Under the pieces are notes generated by a model. The model searched no databases, was not told where the DNA came from, and saw only the letters and a list, made by a program, of their open reading frames with translations. Positions 26,601 through 41,600 of a stretch of 64,000 nt of DNA are shown here, piece after piece. The DNA is taken from the NCBI GenBank assembly GCA_032718475.1, contig JAUCBJ010004099.1, positions 1-64,000 on the forward strand, written 5' to 3'. How positions within the stretch are numbered: the stretch's first letter is position 1; every line of letters starts with the position of its first letter. The position numbers and the translations under genes were made by a program. Origin of the DNA: Nemertoderma westbladi (Eukaryota > Xenacoelomorpha > Nemertodermatida > Nemertodermatidae).

Positions 26601-29600
26601 AATTGACCATTTTAAACGCTGGCGAAAAAAGTGGGAGCGAGGGGCGATAGTTACTGCATTACGATTACGATTTAAAGACATGTTATCATGACAACACTTA
26701 TGAGATATAAGATAAGGTGGAAATAAACTAACTTCGATCGTTGTATTTCACTCTAAATAAACTAACTTCGATCGTTGTATTTCACTCTAAATAAACTAAC
26801 TTCGATCGTTGTATTTCACTCTAAATAAACTAACTTCGATCGTTGTATTTCACTGCACAGCTGTTTGGCGAGGAGTTGGGCGTTCTCTGAACTAGTAGAA
26901 GATCCTGATTGGCTGTTGTCAAGACTACCGCTTCGCAATGGGGAATGGTGTGGCATAGACGCTGCTCTCTGGTGCTCCCGGTGAAATTGCAATACTCCCT
27001 ATGTGAGAAACTAAGGGTTAACAACCGAATACTAGAGCAGCAGTTCAGTAACTAAGGGTTAACAACCGAATACTAGAGCAGCAGTTCAGTAACTAAGGGT
27101 TAACAACCGAAATACTAGAGCAGCAGTTCAGTAACTAAGGGTTAACAACCAAATACTAGAGCAGCAGTCAGTAACTAAGGGTTAACAACCGAATACTAGA
27201 GCAGCAGTTCAGTAACTAGGGGTTAACCACCGAATACTAGAGTAGCAGTTCAGTAACTAAGAGTTAACAACCGAAATACTAGAGCAGCAGTTCAGTAACT
27301 AAGGGTTAACAACCGAATACTAGAGCAGCAGTTCAGTAACTAAGGGTTAACGACCGAATACTAGAGCAGCAGTTCAGTAACTAAGGGTTAACGACCGAAT
27401 ACTAGAGCAGCAGTTCAGTAACTAAGAGTTAACAACCGAAATACTAGAGCAGCAGTTCAGTAACTAAGGGTTAACGACCGAATACTAGAGCAGCAGTTCA
27501 GTAACTAAGAGTTAACAACCGAAATACTAGAGCAGCAGTTCAGTAACTAAGGGTTAACGACCGAATACTAGAGCAGCAGTTCAGTAACTAAGAGTTAACA
27601 ACCGAAATACTAGAGCAGCAGTTCAGTAACTAAGGGTTAACGACCGAATACTAGAGCAGCAGTTCAGTAACTAAGGGTTAACGACCGAATACTAGAGCAG
27701 CAGTTCAGTAACTAAGGGTTAACAACCGAATACCAGAGCAGCAGTTCAGTAACTAAGGGTTAACAACCGAATACTAGAGTAGCAGTTCAGTAACTAAGGG
27801 TTAACAACCGAATACTAGAGCAGCAGTTCAGTAACTAAGGGTTAACGACCGAATACTAGAGCAGCAGTTCAGTAACTAGGGGTTAACCACCGAATACTAG
27901 AGTAGCAGTTCAGTAACTAAGAGTTAACAACCGAAATACTAGAGCAGCAGTTCAGTAACTAAGGGTTAACGACCGAATACTAGAGCAGCAGTTCAGTAAC
28001 TAAGGGTTAACGACCGAATACTAGAGCAGCAGTTCAGTAACTAAGAGTTAACAACCGAAATACTAGAGCAGCAGTTCAGTAACTAAGGGTTAACGACCGA
28101 ATACTAGAGCAGCAGTTCAGTAACTAAGAGTTAACAACCGAAATACTAGAGCAGCAGTTCAGTAACTAAGGGTTAACGACCGAATACTAGAGCAGCAGTT
28201 CAGTAACTAAGAGTTAACAACCGAAATACTAGAGCAGCAGTTCAGTAACTAAGGGTTAACGACCGAATACTAGAGCAGCAGTTCAGTAACTAAGGGTTAA
28301 TGACCGAATACTAGAGCAGCAGTTCAGTAACTAAGGGTTAACAACCGAATACTAGAGCAGCAGTTCAGTAACTAAGGGTTAACCACCGAATACTAGAGCA
28401 GCAGTTCAGTAACTAAGGGTTAACAACCGAATACTAGAGCAGCAGTTCAGTAACTAAGGGTTAACGACCGAATACTAGAGCAGCAGTTCAGTAACTAAGG
28501 GTTAACAACCGACTACTAGAGCAGCAGTTCAGTAACTAAGGGTTAACGACCGAATACTAGAGCAGCAGTTCAGTAACTAAGGGTTAACAACCGAATACCA
28601 GAGCAGCAGTTCAGTAACTAAGGGTTAACAACCGAATACCAGAGCAGCAGTTCAGTAACTAAGGGTTAACGACCGAATACTAGAGCAGCAGTTCAGTAAC
28701 TAAGGGTTAACCACCGAATACTAGAGCAGCAGTCAGTAACTAAGGGTTAACCACCGAATACTAGAGCAGCAGTTCAGTAACTAAGGGTTAACGAGCGAAT
28801 ACTAGAGCAGCAGTTCAGTAACTTAACTAAGGGTTAACAACCGAATACTAGAGCAGCAGTTCAGTAACTAAGGGCTAACCACCGAATACTAGAGCAGCAG
28901 TTCAGTAACTAAGGGTTAACAACCAAATACTAGAGCAGCAGTTCAGTAACTAAGGGTTAACGACCGAATACTAGAGCAGCAGTTCAGTAACTAAGGGTTA
29001 ACAACCGAATACTAGAGCAGCAGTCAGTAACTAAGGGCTAACCACCGAATACTAGAGCAGCAGTTCAGTAACTAAGGGTTAACAACCAAATACTAGAGCA
29101 GCAGTTCAGTAACTAAGGGTTAACAACCGAATACTAGAGCAGCAGTTCAGTAACTAAGGGTTAACGACCGAATACTAGAGCAGCAGTTCAGTAACTAAGG
29201 GTTAACAACCGAATACTAGAGCAGCAGTTCAGTAACTAAGGGTTAACGACCGAATACTAGAGCAGCAGTTCAGTAACTAAGGGTTAACAACCGAATACTA
29301 GAGCAGCAGTTCAGTAACTAAGGGTTAACAACCGAATACTAGAGCAGCAGTTCAGTAACTAAGGGTTAACAACCGAATACTAGAGCAGCAGTTCAGTAAC
29401 TAAGGGTTAACAACCGAATACTAGAGCAGCAGTTCAGTAACTAAGGGTTAACAACCGACTACTAGAGCAGCAGTTCAGTAACTAAGGGTTAACAACCGAA
29501 TACTAGAGCAGCAGTTCAGTAACTAAGGGTTAACAACCGAATACTAGAGCAGCAGTTCAGTAACTAAGGGTTAACAACCGAATACTAGAGCAGCAGTCAG

Positions 29601-32600
29601 TAACTAAGGGTTAACAACCGAATACTAGAGCAGCAGTTCAGTAACTAAGGGTTAACAACCGAATGCTAGAGCAGCAGTCAGTAACTAAGGGTTAACAACC
29701 GAATACTAGAGCAGCAGTCAGTAACTAAGGGTTAACAACCGAATACTAGAGCAGCAGTTCAGTAACTAAAGGTTAACAACCGAATACTAGAGCAGCAGTT
29801 CAGTAACTAAGGGTTAACCACCGAATACTAGAGCAGCAGTTCAGTAACTAAGGGTTAACAACCGACTACTAGAGCAGCAGTTCAGTAACTAAGGGTTAAC
29901 AACCGAATACTAGAGCAGCAGTTCAGTAACTAAGGGTTAACAACCGAATACTAGAGCAGCAGTTCAGTAACTAAGGGTTAACAACCGAATACTAGAGCAG
30001 CAGTCAGTAACTAAGGGTTAACAACCGAATACTAGAGCAGCAGTTCAGTAACTAAGGGTTAACAACCGAATGCTAGAGCAGCAGTCAGTAACTAAGGGTT
30101 AACAACCGAATACTAGAGCAGCAGTCAGTAACTAAAGGTTAACAACCGAATACTAGAGCAGCAGTTCAGTAACTAAGGGTTAACCACCGAATACTAGAGC
30201 AGCAGTTCAGTAACTAAGGGTTAACAACCGAATACTAGAGCAGCAGTTCAGTAACTAAGGGTTAACGACCGAATACTAGAGCAGCAGTTCAGTAACTAAG
30301 GGTTAACAACCGAATACTAGAGCAGCAGTTCAGTAACTAAGGGTTAACGACCGAATACTAGAGCAGCAGTTCAGTAACTAAGGGTTAACGTCCGAATACT
30401 AGAGCAGCAGTTCAGTAACTAAGGGTTAACAACCGAATACTAGAGCAGCAGTTCAGTAACTAAGGGTTAACAACCGAATACTAGAGCAGCAGTTCAGTAA
30501 CTAAGGGTTAACGACCGAATACTAGAGCAGCAGTTCAGTAACTAAGGGTTAACGACCGAATACTAGAGCAGCAGTTCAGTAACTAAGGGTTAACCACCGA
30601 ATACTAGAGCAGCAGTTCAGTAACTAAGGGCTAACCACCGAATACTAGAGCAGCAGTTCAGTAACTAAGGGTTAACAACCGAATACTAGTGCAGCAGTTC
30701 AGTAACTAAGGGTTAACAACCGAATACTAGAGCAGCAGTCAGTAACTAAGGGATAACAACCGAATACTAGAGCAGCAGTTCAGTAACCAAGGGTTAACCA
30801 CCGAATACTAGAGCAGCAGTCAGTAACTACGGGTTAACAACCGAATACTAGAGCAGCAGTTCAGTAACTAAGGGTTAACAACCGAACACTAGAGCAGCAG
30901 TTCAGTAACTAAGGGTTAACCACCGAATACTAGAGCAGCAGTTCAGTAACTAAGGGCTAACCACCAAATACTAGAGCAGCAGTTCAGTAACTAAGGGTAA
31001 ACGACCGAATACTAGAGCAGCAGTTCAGTAACTAAGGGTTAACAACCGAATACTAGAGCAGCAGTTCAGTAACTAAGGGTTAACGACCGAATACTAGAAC
31101 AGCAGTTCAGTAATTAAGGGTTAACCACCGAATACTAGAGCAGCAGTTCAGTAACTAAGGGTTAACAACCGAATACCAGAGCAGCAGTTCAGTAACTAAG
31201 GGTTAACAACCGAATACTAGAGCAGCAGTTCAGTAACTAAGGGTTAACAACCGAATACTAGAGCAGCAGTTCAGTAACTAAGGGTTAACGACCGAATACT
31301 AGAGCAGCAGTTCAGTAACTAAGGGTTAACAACCGAATACTAGAGCAGCAGTTCAGTAACTAAGGGTTAACAACCGAATACTAGAGCAGCAGTTCAGTAA
31401 CTAAGGGTTAACAACCGAATACTAGAGCAGCAGTTCAGTAACTAAGGGTTAACAACCGAATACTAGAGCAGCAGTTCAGTAACTAAGGGTTAACAACCGA
31501 CTACTAGAGCAGCAGTTCAGTAACTAAGGGTTAACAACCGAATACTAGAGCAGCAGTTCAGTAACTAAGGGTTAACGACCGAATACTAGAGCAGCAGTTC
31601 AGTAACTAAGGGTTAACGACCGAATACTAGAGCAGCAGTTCAGTAACTAAGGGTTAACCACCGAATACTAGAGCAGCAGTTCAGTAACTAAGGGCTAACC
31701 ACCGAATACTAGAGCAGCAGTTCAGTAACTAAGGGTTAACAACCGAATACTAGTGCAGCAGTTCAGTAACTAAGGGTTAACAACCGAATACTAGAGCAGC
31801 AGTCAGTAACTAAGGGATAACAACCGAATACTAGAGCAGCAGTTCAGTAACCAAGGGTTAACCACCGAATACTAGAGCAGCAGTCAGTAACTACGGGTTA
31901 ACAACCGAATACTAGAGCAGCAGTTCAGTAACTAAGGGTTAACAACCGAACACTAGAGCAGCAGTTCAGTAACTAAGGGTTAACCACCGAATACTAGAGC
32001 AGCAGTTCAGTAACTAAGGGCTAACCACCAAATACTAGAGCAGCAGTTCAGTAACTAAGGGTAAACGACCGAATACTAGAGCAGCAGTTCAGTAACTAAG
32101 GGTTAACAACCGAATACTAGAGCAGCAGTTCAGTAACTAAGGGTTAACGACCGTATACTAGAGCAGCAGTTCAGTAACTTAACTAAGGGTTAACAACCGA
32201 ATACCAGAGCAGCAGTTCAGTAACTAAGGGTTAACAACCGAATACTAGAGCAGCAGTTAAGTAACTAAGGGTTAACAACCGAATACTAGAGCAGCAGTTA
32301 AGTAACTAAGGGTTAACCACCGAATACTAGAGCAGCAGTTCAGTAACTAAGGGCTAACCACCGAATACTAGAGCAGCAGTTCAGTAACTAAGGGTTAACA
32401 ACCAAATACTAGAGCAGCAGTTCAGTAACTAAGGGTTAACCACCGAATACTAGAGCAGCAGTTCAGTTACTAAGGGTTAACCACCGAATACTAGAACAGC
32501 AGTCAGTAACTAAGGGTTAACGACCGAATACTAGAGCAGCAGTTCAGTAACTAAGGGTTAACCACCTAATACTAGAGCAGCAGTTCAGTAACTAAGGGTT

Positions 32601-35600
32601 AACCACCGAATACTAGAGCAGCAGTTCAGTAACTAAGGGTTAACAACCGAATACTAGAGCAGCAGTTCAGTAACTAAGGGTTAACGACCGAATACTAGAG
32701 CAGCAGTTCAGTAACTAAGGGTTAACCACCGAATACTAGAGCAGCAGTTCAGTAACTAAGGGTTAACCACCGAATACTAGAACAGCAGTCAGTAACTAAG
32801 GGTTAACCACCGAATACTAGAGCAGCAGTTCAGTAACTAAGGGTTAACGACCGAATACTAGAGCAGCAGTTCAGTAACTAAGGGTTAACGACCGAATACT
32901 AGAGCAGCAGTTCAGTAACTAAGGGTTAACGACCGAATACTATAGCAACAGTTCAGTAACTAAGGGCTAACCACCGAATACTAGAGCAGCAGTTCAGTAA
33001 CTAAGGGTTAACCACCGAATACTAGAGCAGCAGTCAGTAACTAAGGGTTAACAACCGAATACTATAGCAGCAGTCAGTAACTAAGGGTTAACAACAGAAT
33101 ACTAGAGCAGCAGTTCAGTAACTAAGGGTTAACCACCGAATACTAGAGCAGCAGTTCAGTAACTAAGGGTTAACGACCGAATACTAGAGCAGCAGTTCAG
33201 TAACTAGGGGTTAACCACCGAATACTAGAGCAGCAGTTCAGTAACTAGGGGTTAACCACCGAATACTAGAGCAGCAGTTCAGTAACTAAGGGCTAACCAC
33301 CGAATACTAGAGCAGCAGTTCAGTAACTAAGGGTTAACAACCGAATACTAGTGCAGCAGTTCAGTAACTAAGGGTTAACGACCGAATACTAGAGCAGCAG
33401 TTCAGTAACTAAGGGTTAACCACCGAATACTAGAACAGCAGTTCAGTAATTAAGGGTTAACGACCGAATACTAGAGCAGCAGTTCAGTAACTAAGGGTTA
33501 ACGACCGAATACTATAGCAGCAGTTCAGTAACTAAGGGCTAACCACCGAATACTAGAGCAGTAGTTCAGTAACTAAGGGTTAACCACCGAATACTAGAGC
33601 AGCAGTCAGTAACTAAGGGTTAACCACCGAATACTAGAGCAGCAGTTCAGTAACTAAGGGTTAACCACCGAATACTAGAGCAGCAGTTCAGTAACTAAGG
33701 GTTAACAACCGAATACTAGAGCAGCAGTTCAGTAACTAAGGGTTAACAACCGAATACTAGAGCAGCAGTTCAGTAACTAAGGGTTAACCACCGAATACTA
33801 GAGCAGCAGTTCAGTAACTAAGGGTTAAACACCGAATACTAGAGCAGCAGTTCAGTAACTAAGGGAACCGAATACTAGAGCAGCAGTTCAGTAACTAAGG
33901 GTTAACCACCGAATACTAGAGCAGCAGTTCAGTAACTAAGGGCTAACCACCGAATACTAGAGCAGCAGTTCAGTAACTAAGGGTTAACCACCGAATACTA
34001 GAGCAGCAGTCAGTAACTAAGGGTTAACCACCGAATACTAGAGCAGCAGTTCAGTAACTAAGGGTTAACCACCGAATACTAGAGCAGCAGTTCAGTAACT
34101 AAGGGTTAACAACCGAATACCAGAGCAGCAGTTCAGTAACTAAGGGTTAACAACCGAATACTAGAGCAGCAGTTCAGTAACTAAGGGTTAACCACCGAAT
34201 ACTAGAGCAGCAGTCAGTAACTAAGGGTTAACAACCGAATACTATAGCAGCAGTCAGTAACTAAGGGTTAACAACCGAATACTAGAGCAGCAGTTCAGTA
34301 ACTAAGGGTTAACCACCGAATACTAGAGCAGCAGTTCAGTAACTAAGGGTTAACGACCGAATACTAGAGCAGCAGTTCAGTAACTAAGGGTTAACCACCG
34401 AATACTAGAACAGCAGTTCAGTAATTAAGGGTTAACGACCGAATACTAGAGCAGCAGTTCAGTAACTAAGGGTTAACGACCGAATACTATAGCAGCAGTT
34501 CAGTAACTAAGGGCTAACCACCGAATACTAGAGCAGTAGTTCAGTAACTAAGGGTTAACCACCGAATACTAGAGCAGCAGTCAGTAACTAAGGGTTAACC
34601 ACCGAATACTAGAGCAGCAGTTCAGTACCTAAGGGTTAACCACCGAATACTAGAGCAGCAGTTCAGTAACTAAGGGCTAACCACCGAATACTAGAGCAGC
34701 AGTTCAGTAACTAAGGGTTAACAACCGAATACTAGAGCAGCAGTTCAGTAACTAAGGGTTAACAACCGAATACTAGAGCAGCAGTTCAGTAACTAAGGGT
34801 TAACCACCGAATACTAGAGCAGCAGTTCAGTAACTAAGGGTTAAACACCGAATACTAGAGCAGCAGTTCAGTAACTAAGGGAACCGAATACTAGAGCAGC
34901 AGTTCAGTAACTAAGGGTTAACCACCGAATACTAGAGCAGCAGTTCAGTAACTAAGGGCTAACCACCGAATACTAGAGCAGCAGTTCAGTAACTAAGGGT
35001 TAACCACCGAATACTAGAGCAGCAGTCAGTAACTAAGGGTTAACCACCGAATACTAGAGCAGCAGTTCAGTAACTAAGGGTTAACCACCGAATACTAGAG
35101 CAGCAGTTCAGTAACTAAGGGTTAACAACCGAATACCAGAGCAGCAGTTCAGTAACTAAGGGTTAACAACCGAATACTAGAGCAGCAGTTCAGTAACTAA
35201 GGGTTAACCACCGAATACTAGAGCAGCAGTCAGTAACTAAGGGTTAACAACCGAATACTATAGCAGCAGTCAGTAACTAAGGGTTAACAACCGAATACTA
35301 GAGCAGCAGTTCAGTAACTAAGGGTTAACCACCGAATACTAGAGCAGCAGTTCAGTAACTAAGGGTTAACGACCGAATACTAGAGCAGCAGTTCAGTAAC
35401 TAGGGGTTAACCACCGAATACTAGAGCAGCAGTTCAGTAACTAGGGGTTAACCACCGAATACTAGAGCAGCAGTTCAGTAACTAAGGGCTAACCACCGAA
35501 TACTAGAGCAGCAGTTCAGTAACTAAGGGTTAACAACCGAATACTAGTGCAGCAGTTCAGTAACTAAGGGTTAACGACCGAATACTAGAGCAGCAGTTCA

Positions 35601-38600
35601 GTAACTAAGGGTTAACCACCGAATACTAGAGCAGCAGTTCAGTAACTAAGGGTTAACCACCGAATACTAGAGCAGCAGTCAGTAACTAAGGGTTAACAAC
35701 CGAATACTATAGCAGCAGTCAGTAACTAAGGGTTAACAACCGAATACTAGAGCAGCAGTTCAGTAACTAAGGGTTAACCACCGAATACTAGAGCAGCAGT
35801 TCAGTAACTAAGGGTTAACGACCGAATACTAGAGCAGCAGTTCAGTAACTAGGGGTTAACCACCGAATACTAGAGCAGCAGTTCAGTAACTAGGGGTTAA
35901 CCACCGAATACTAGAGGAGCAGTTCAGTAACTAAGGGCTAACCACCGAATACTAGAGCAGCAGTTCAGTAACTAAGGGTTAACAACCGAATACTAGTGCA
36001 GCAGTTCAGTAACTAAGGGTTAACGACCGAATACTAGAGCAGCAGTTCAGTAACTAAGGGTTAACAACCGAATACTAGAGCAGCAGTTCAGTAACTAAGG
36101 GTTAACGACCGAATACTAGAGCAGCAGTTCAGTAACTAAGGGTTAACCACCGAATACTAGAGCAGCAGTTCAGTAACTAAGGGTTAACGACCGAATACTA
36201 GAGCAGCAGTTCAGTAACTAAGGGTTAACGACCGAATACTAGAGCAGCAGTTCAGTAACTAAGGGTTAACGACCGAATACTATAGCAGCAGTTCAGTAAC
36301 TAAGGGCTAACCACCGAATACTAGAGCAGTAGTTCAGTAACTAAGGGTTAACCACCGAATACTAGAGCAGCAGTCAGTAACTAAGGGTTAACCACCGAAT
36401 ACTAGAGCAGCAGTTCAGTAACTAAGGGCTAACCACCGAATACTAGAGCAGCAGTTCAGTAACTAAGGGTTAACAACCGAATACTAGAGCAGCAGTTCAG
36501 TAACTAAGGGTTAACCACCGAATACTAGAGCAGCAGTTCAGTAACTAAGGGTTAACAACCGAATACTAGAGCAGCAGTTCAGTAACTAAGGGTTAACCAC
36601 CGAATACTAGAGCAGCAGTTCAGTAACTAAGGGTTAAACACCGAATACTAGAGCAGCAGTTCAGTAACTAAGGGTAACACCGAATACTAGAGCAGCAGTT
36701 CAGTAACTAAGGGTTAACAACCGAATACTAGAGCAGCAGTTCAGTAACTAAGGGTTAACAACCGAATACTAGAGCAGCAGTTCAGTAACTAAGGGTTAAC
36801 GACCGAATACTAGAGCAGCAGTTCAGTAACTAAGGGTTAACAACCGAATACTAGAGCAGCAGTTCAGTAACTAAGGGTTAACGACCGAATACTAGAGCAG
36901 CAGTTCAGTAACTAAGGGTTAACCACCGAATACTAGAGCAGCAGTTCAGTAACTAAGGGTTAACCACCGAATACTAGAGCAGCAGTTCAGTAACTAAGGG
37001 TTAACCACCGAATACTAGAGCAGCAGTTCAGTAACTAAGGGTTAACCACCGAATACTAGAGCAGCAGTTCAGTAACTAAGGGTTAACCACCGAATACTAG
37101 AGCAGCAGTTCAGTAACTAAGGGTTAACCACCGAATACTAGAGCAGCAGTTCAGTAACTAAGGGTTAACAACCGAATACTAGAGCAGCAGTTCAGTAACT
37201 AAGGGTTAACAACCGAATACTAGAGCAGCAGTTCAGTAACTAAGGGTTAACAACCGAATACTAGAGCAGCAGTTCAGTAACTAAGGGTTAACAACCGAAT
37301 ACTAGAGCAGCAGTTCAGTAACTAAGGGTTAACCACCGAATACTAGAGCAGCAGTTCAGTAACTAAGGGTTAACCACCGAATACTAGAGCAGCAGTTCAG
37401 TAACTAAGGGTTAACCACCGAATACTAGAGCAGCAGTTCAGTAACTAAGGGTTAACAACCGAATACTAGAGCAGCAGTTCAGTAACTAAGGGTTAACAAC
37501 CGAATACTAGAGCAGCAGTTCAGTAACTAAGGGTTAACAACCGAATACTAGAGCAGCAGTTCAGTAACTAAGGGTTAACAACCGAATACTAGAGCAGCAG
37601 TTCAGTAACTAAGGGTTAACAACCGAATACTAGAGCAGCAGTTCAGTAACTAAGGGTTAACAACCGAATACTAGAGCAGCAGTTCAGTAACTAAGGGTTA
37701 ACCACCGAATACTAGAGCAGCAGTTCAGTAACTAAGGGTTAACAACCGAATACTAGAGCAGCAGTTCAGTAACTAAGGGTTAACGACCGAATACTAGAGC
37801 AGCAGTTCAGTAACTAAGGGTTAACCACCGAATACTAGAACAGCAGTTCAGTAATTAAGGGTTAACGACCGAATACTAGAGCAGCAGTTCAGTAACTAAG
37901 GGTTAACGACCGAATACTATAGCAGCAGTTCAGTAACTAAGGGCTAACCACCGAATACTAGAGCAGTAGTTCAGTAACTAAGGGTTAACCACCGAATACT
38001 AGAGCAGCAGTCAGTAACTAAGGGTTAACCACCGAATACTAGAGCAGCAGTTCAGTACCTAAGGGTTAACCACCGAATACTAGAGCAGCAGTTCAGTAAC
38101 TAAGGGCTAACCACCGAATACTAGAGCAGCAGTCAGTACTAAGGGTTAACAACCGATACTAAGCAGCAGTCAGTAACTAAGGGTTAACACCGAATACTAG
38201 AGCAGCAGTTCAGTAACTAAGGGTTAACAACCGAATACTAGAGCAGCAGTTCAGTAACTAAGGGTTAACCACCGAATACTAGAGCAGCAGTTCAGTAACT
38301 AAGGGTTAAACACCGAATACTAGAGCAGCAGTTCAGTAACTAAGGGAACCGAATACTAGAGCAGCAGTTCAGTAACTAAGGGTTAACCACCGAATACTAG
38401 AGCAGCAGTTCAGTAACTAAGGGCTAACCACCGAATACTAGAGCAGCAGTTCAGTAACTAAGGGTTAACCACCGAATACTAGAGCAGCAGTCAGTAACTA
38501 AGGGTTAACCACCGAATACTAGAGCAGCAGTTCAGTAACTAAGGGTTAACCACCGAATACTAGAGCAGCAGTTCAGTAACTAAGGGTTAACAACCGAATA

Positions 38601-41600
38601 CCAGAGCAGCAGTTCAGTAACTAAGGGTTAACAACCGAATACTAGAGCAGCAGTTCAGTAACTAAGGGTTAACCACCGAATACTAGAGCAGCAGTCAGTA
38701 ACTAAGGGTTAACAACCGAATACTATAGCAGCAGTCAGTAACTAAGGGTTAACAACCGAATACTAGAGCAGCAGTTCAGTAACTAAGGGTTAACCACCGA
38801 ATACTAGAGCAGCAGTTCAGTAACTAAGGGTTAACGACCGAATACTAGAGCAGCAGTTCAGTAACTAGGGGTTAACCACCGAATACTAGAGCAGCAGTTC
38901 AGTAACTAGGGGTTAACCACCGAATACTAGAGCAGCAGTTCAGTAACTAAGGGCTAACCACCGAATACTAGAGCAGCAGTTCAGTAACTAAGGGTTAACA
39001 ACCGAATACTAGTGCAGCAGTTCAGTAACTAAGGGTTAACGACCGAATACTAGAGCAGCAGTTCAGTAACTAAGGGTTAACCACCGAATACTAGAGCAGC
39101 AGTTCAGTAACTAAGGGTTAACCACCGAATACTAGAGCAGCAGTCAGTAACTAAGGGTTAACAACCGAATACTATAGCAGCAGTCAGTAACTAAGGGTTA
39201 ACAACCGAATACTAGAGCAGCAGTTCAGTAACTAAGGGTTAACCACCGAATACTAGAGCAGCAGTTCAGTAACTAAGGGTTAACGACCGAATACTAGAGC
39301 AGCAGTTCAGTAACTAGGGGTTAACCACCGAATACTAGAGCAGCAGTTCAGTAACTAGGGGTTAACCACCGAATACTAGAGGAGCAGTTCAGTAACTAAG
39401 GGCTAACCACCGAATACTAGAGCAGCAGTTCAGTAACTAAGGGTTAACAACCGAATACTAGTGCAGCAGTTCAGTAACTAAGGGTTAACGACCGAATACT
39501 AGAGCAGCAGTTCAGTAACTAAGGGTTAACAACCGAATACTAGAGCAGCAGTTCAGTAACTAAGGGTTAACGACCGAATACTAGAGCAGCAGTTCAGTAA
39601 CTAAGGGTTAACCACCGAATACTAGAGCAGCAGTTCAGTAACTAAGGGTTAACGACCGAATACTAGAGCAGCAGTTCAGTAACTAAGGGTTAACGACCGA
39701 ATACTAGAGCAGCAGTTCAGTAACTAAGGGTTAACGACCGAATACTATAGCAGCAGTTCAGTAACTAAGGGCTAACCACCGAATACTAGAGCAGTAGTTC
39801 AGTAACTAAGGGTTAACCACCGAATACTAGAGCAGCAGTCAGTAACTAAGGGTTAACCACCGAATACTAGAGCAGCAGTTCAGTAACTAAGGGCTAACCA
39901 CCGAATACTAGAGCAGCAGTTCAGTAACTAAGGGTTAACAACCGAATACTAGAGCAGCAGTTCAGTAACTAAGGGTTAACCACCGAATACTAGAGCAGCA
40001 GTTCAGTAACTAAGGGTTAACAACCGAATACTAGAGCAGCAGTTCAGTAACTAAGGGTTAACCACCGAATACTAGAGCAGCAGTTCAGTAACTAAGGGTT
40101 AAACACCGAATACTAGAGCAGCAGTTCAGTAACTAAGGGAACCGAATACTAGAGCAGCAGTTCAGTAACTAAGGGTTAACAACCGAATACTAGAGCAGCA
40201 GTTCAGTAACTAAGGGTTAACAACCGAATACTAGAGCAGCAGTTCAGTAACTAAGGGTTAACGACCGAATACTAGAGCAGCAGTTCAGTAACTAAGGGTT
40301 AACAACCGAATACTAGAGCAGCAGTTCAGTAACTAAGGGTTAACGACCGAATACTAGAGCAGCAGTTCAGTAACTAAGGGTTAACCACCGAATACTAGAG
40401 CAGCAGTTCAGTAACTAAGGGCTAACCACCGAATACTAGAGCAGCAGTTCAGTAACTAAGGGTTAACCACCGAATACTAGAGCAGCAGTCAGTAACTAAG
40501 GGTTAACCACCGAATACTAGAGCAGCAGTTCAGTAACTAAGGGTTAACCACCGAATACTAGAGCAGCAGTTCAGTAACTAAGGGTTAACAACCGAATACC
40601 AGAGCAGCAGTCAGTAACTAAGGGATAACAACCGAATACTAGAGCAGCAGTTCAGTAACTAAGGGTTAACAACCGACTACTAGAGCAGCAGTTCAGTAAC
40701 TAAGGGTTAACAACCGAATACTAGAGCAGCAGTTCAGTAACTAAGGGTTAACAACCGAATACTAGAGCAGCAGTTCAGTAACTAAGGGTTAACCACCGAA
40801 TACTAGAGCAGCAGTTCAGTAACTAAGGGTTAAACACCGAATACTAGAGCAGCAGTTCAGTAACTAAGGGAACCGAATACCAGAGCAGCAGTTCAGTAAC
40901 TAAGGGTTAACAACCGAATACTAGAGCAGCAGTTCAGTAACTAAGGGTTAACAACCGAATACTAGAGCAGCAGTTCAGTAACTAAGGGTTAACAACCGAA
41001 TACCAGAGCAGCAGTTCAGTAACTAAGGGTTAACAACCGAATACTAGAGCAGCAGTTCAGTAACTAAGGGTTAACAACCGAATACTAGAGCAGCAGTCAG
41101 TAACTAAGGGTTAACAACCGAATACTAGAGCAGCAGTTCAGTAACTAAGGGTTAAAGACCGAATACTAGAGTAGCAGTTCAGTAACTAAGGGTTAACAAC
41201 CGAATACTAGAGCAGCAGTTCAGTAACTAAGGGTTAACAACCGACTACTAGAGCAGCAGTTCAGTAACTAAGGGTTAAAGACCGAATACTAGAGTAGCAG
41301 TTCAGTAACTAAGGGTTAACAACCGAATACTAGAGCAGCAGTTCAGTAACTAAGGGTTAACGACCGAATACTAGAGTAGCAGTTCAGTAACTAAGGGTTA
41401 ACAACCGAATACTAGAGCAGCAGTTCAGTAACTAAGGGTTAACGACCGAATACTAGAGCAGCAGTTCAGTACCTAAGGGCTAACAACCGAATACTAGAGC
41501 AGCAGTTCAGTAACTAAGGGTTAACAACCGACTACTAGAGCAGCAGTTCAGTAACTAAGGGTTAACGACCGAATACTAGAGCAGCAGTTCAGTACCTAAG

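Noticed and set aside
26835-27024. Alternative frame MLTLSFSHREYCNFTG...
   Set aside because: It begins in the array and does not match the phase of the neighbouring exons; the chosen frame fits both.
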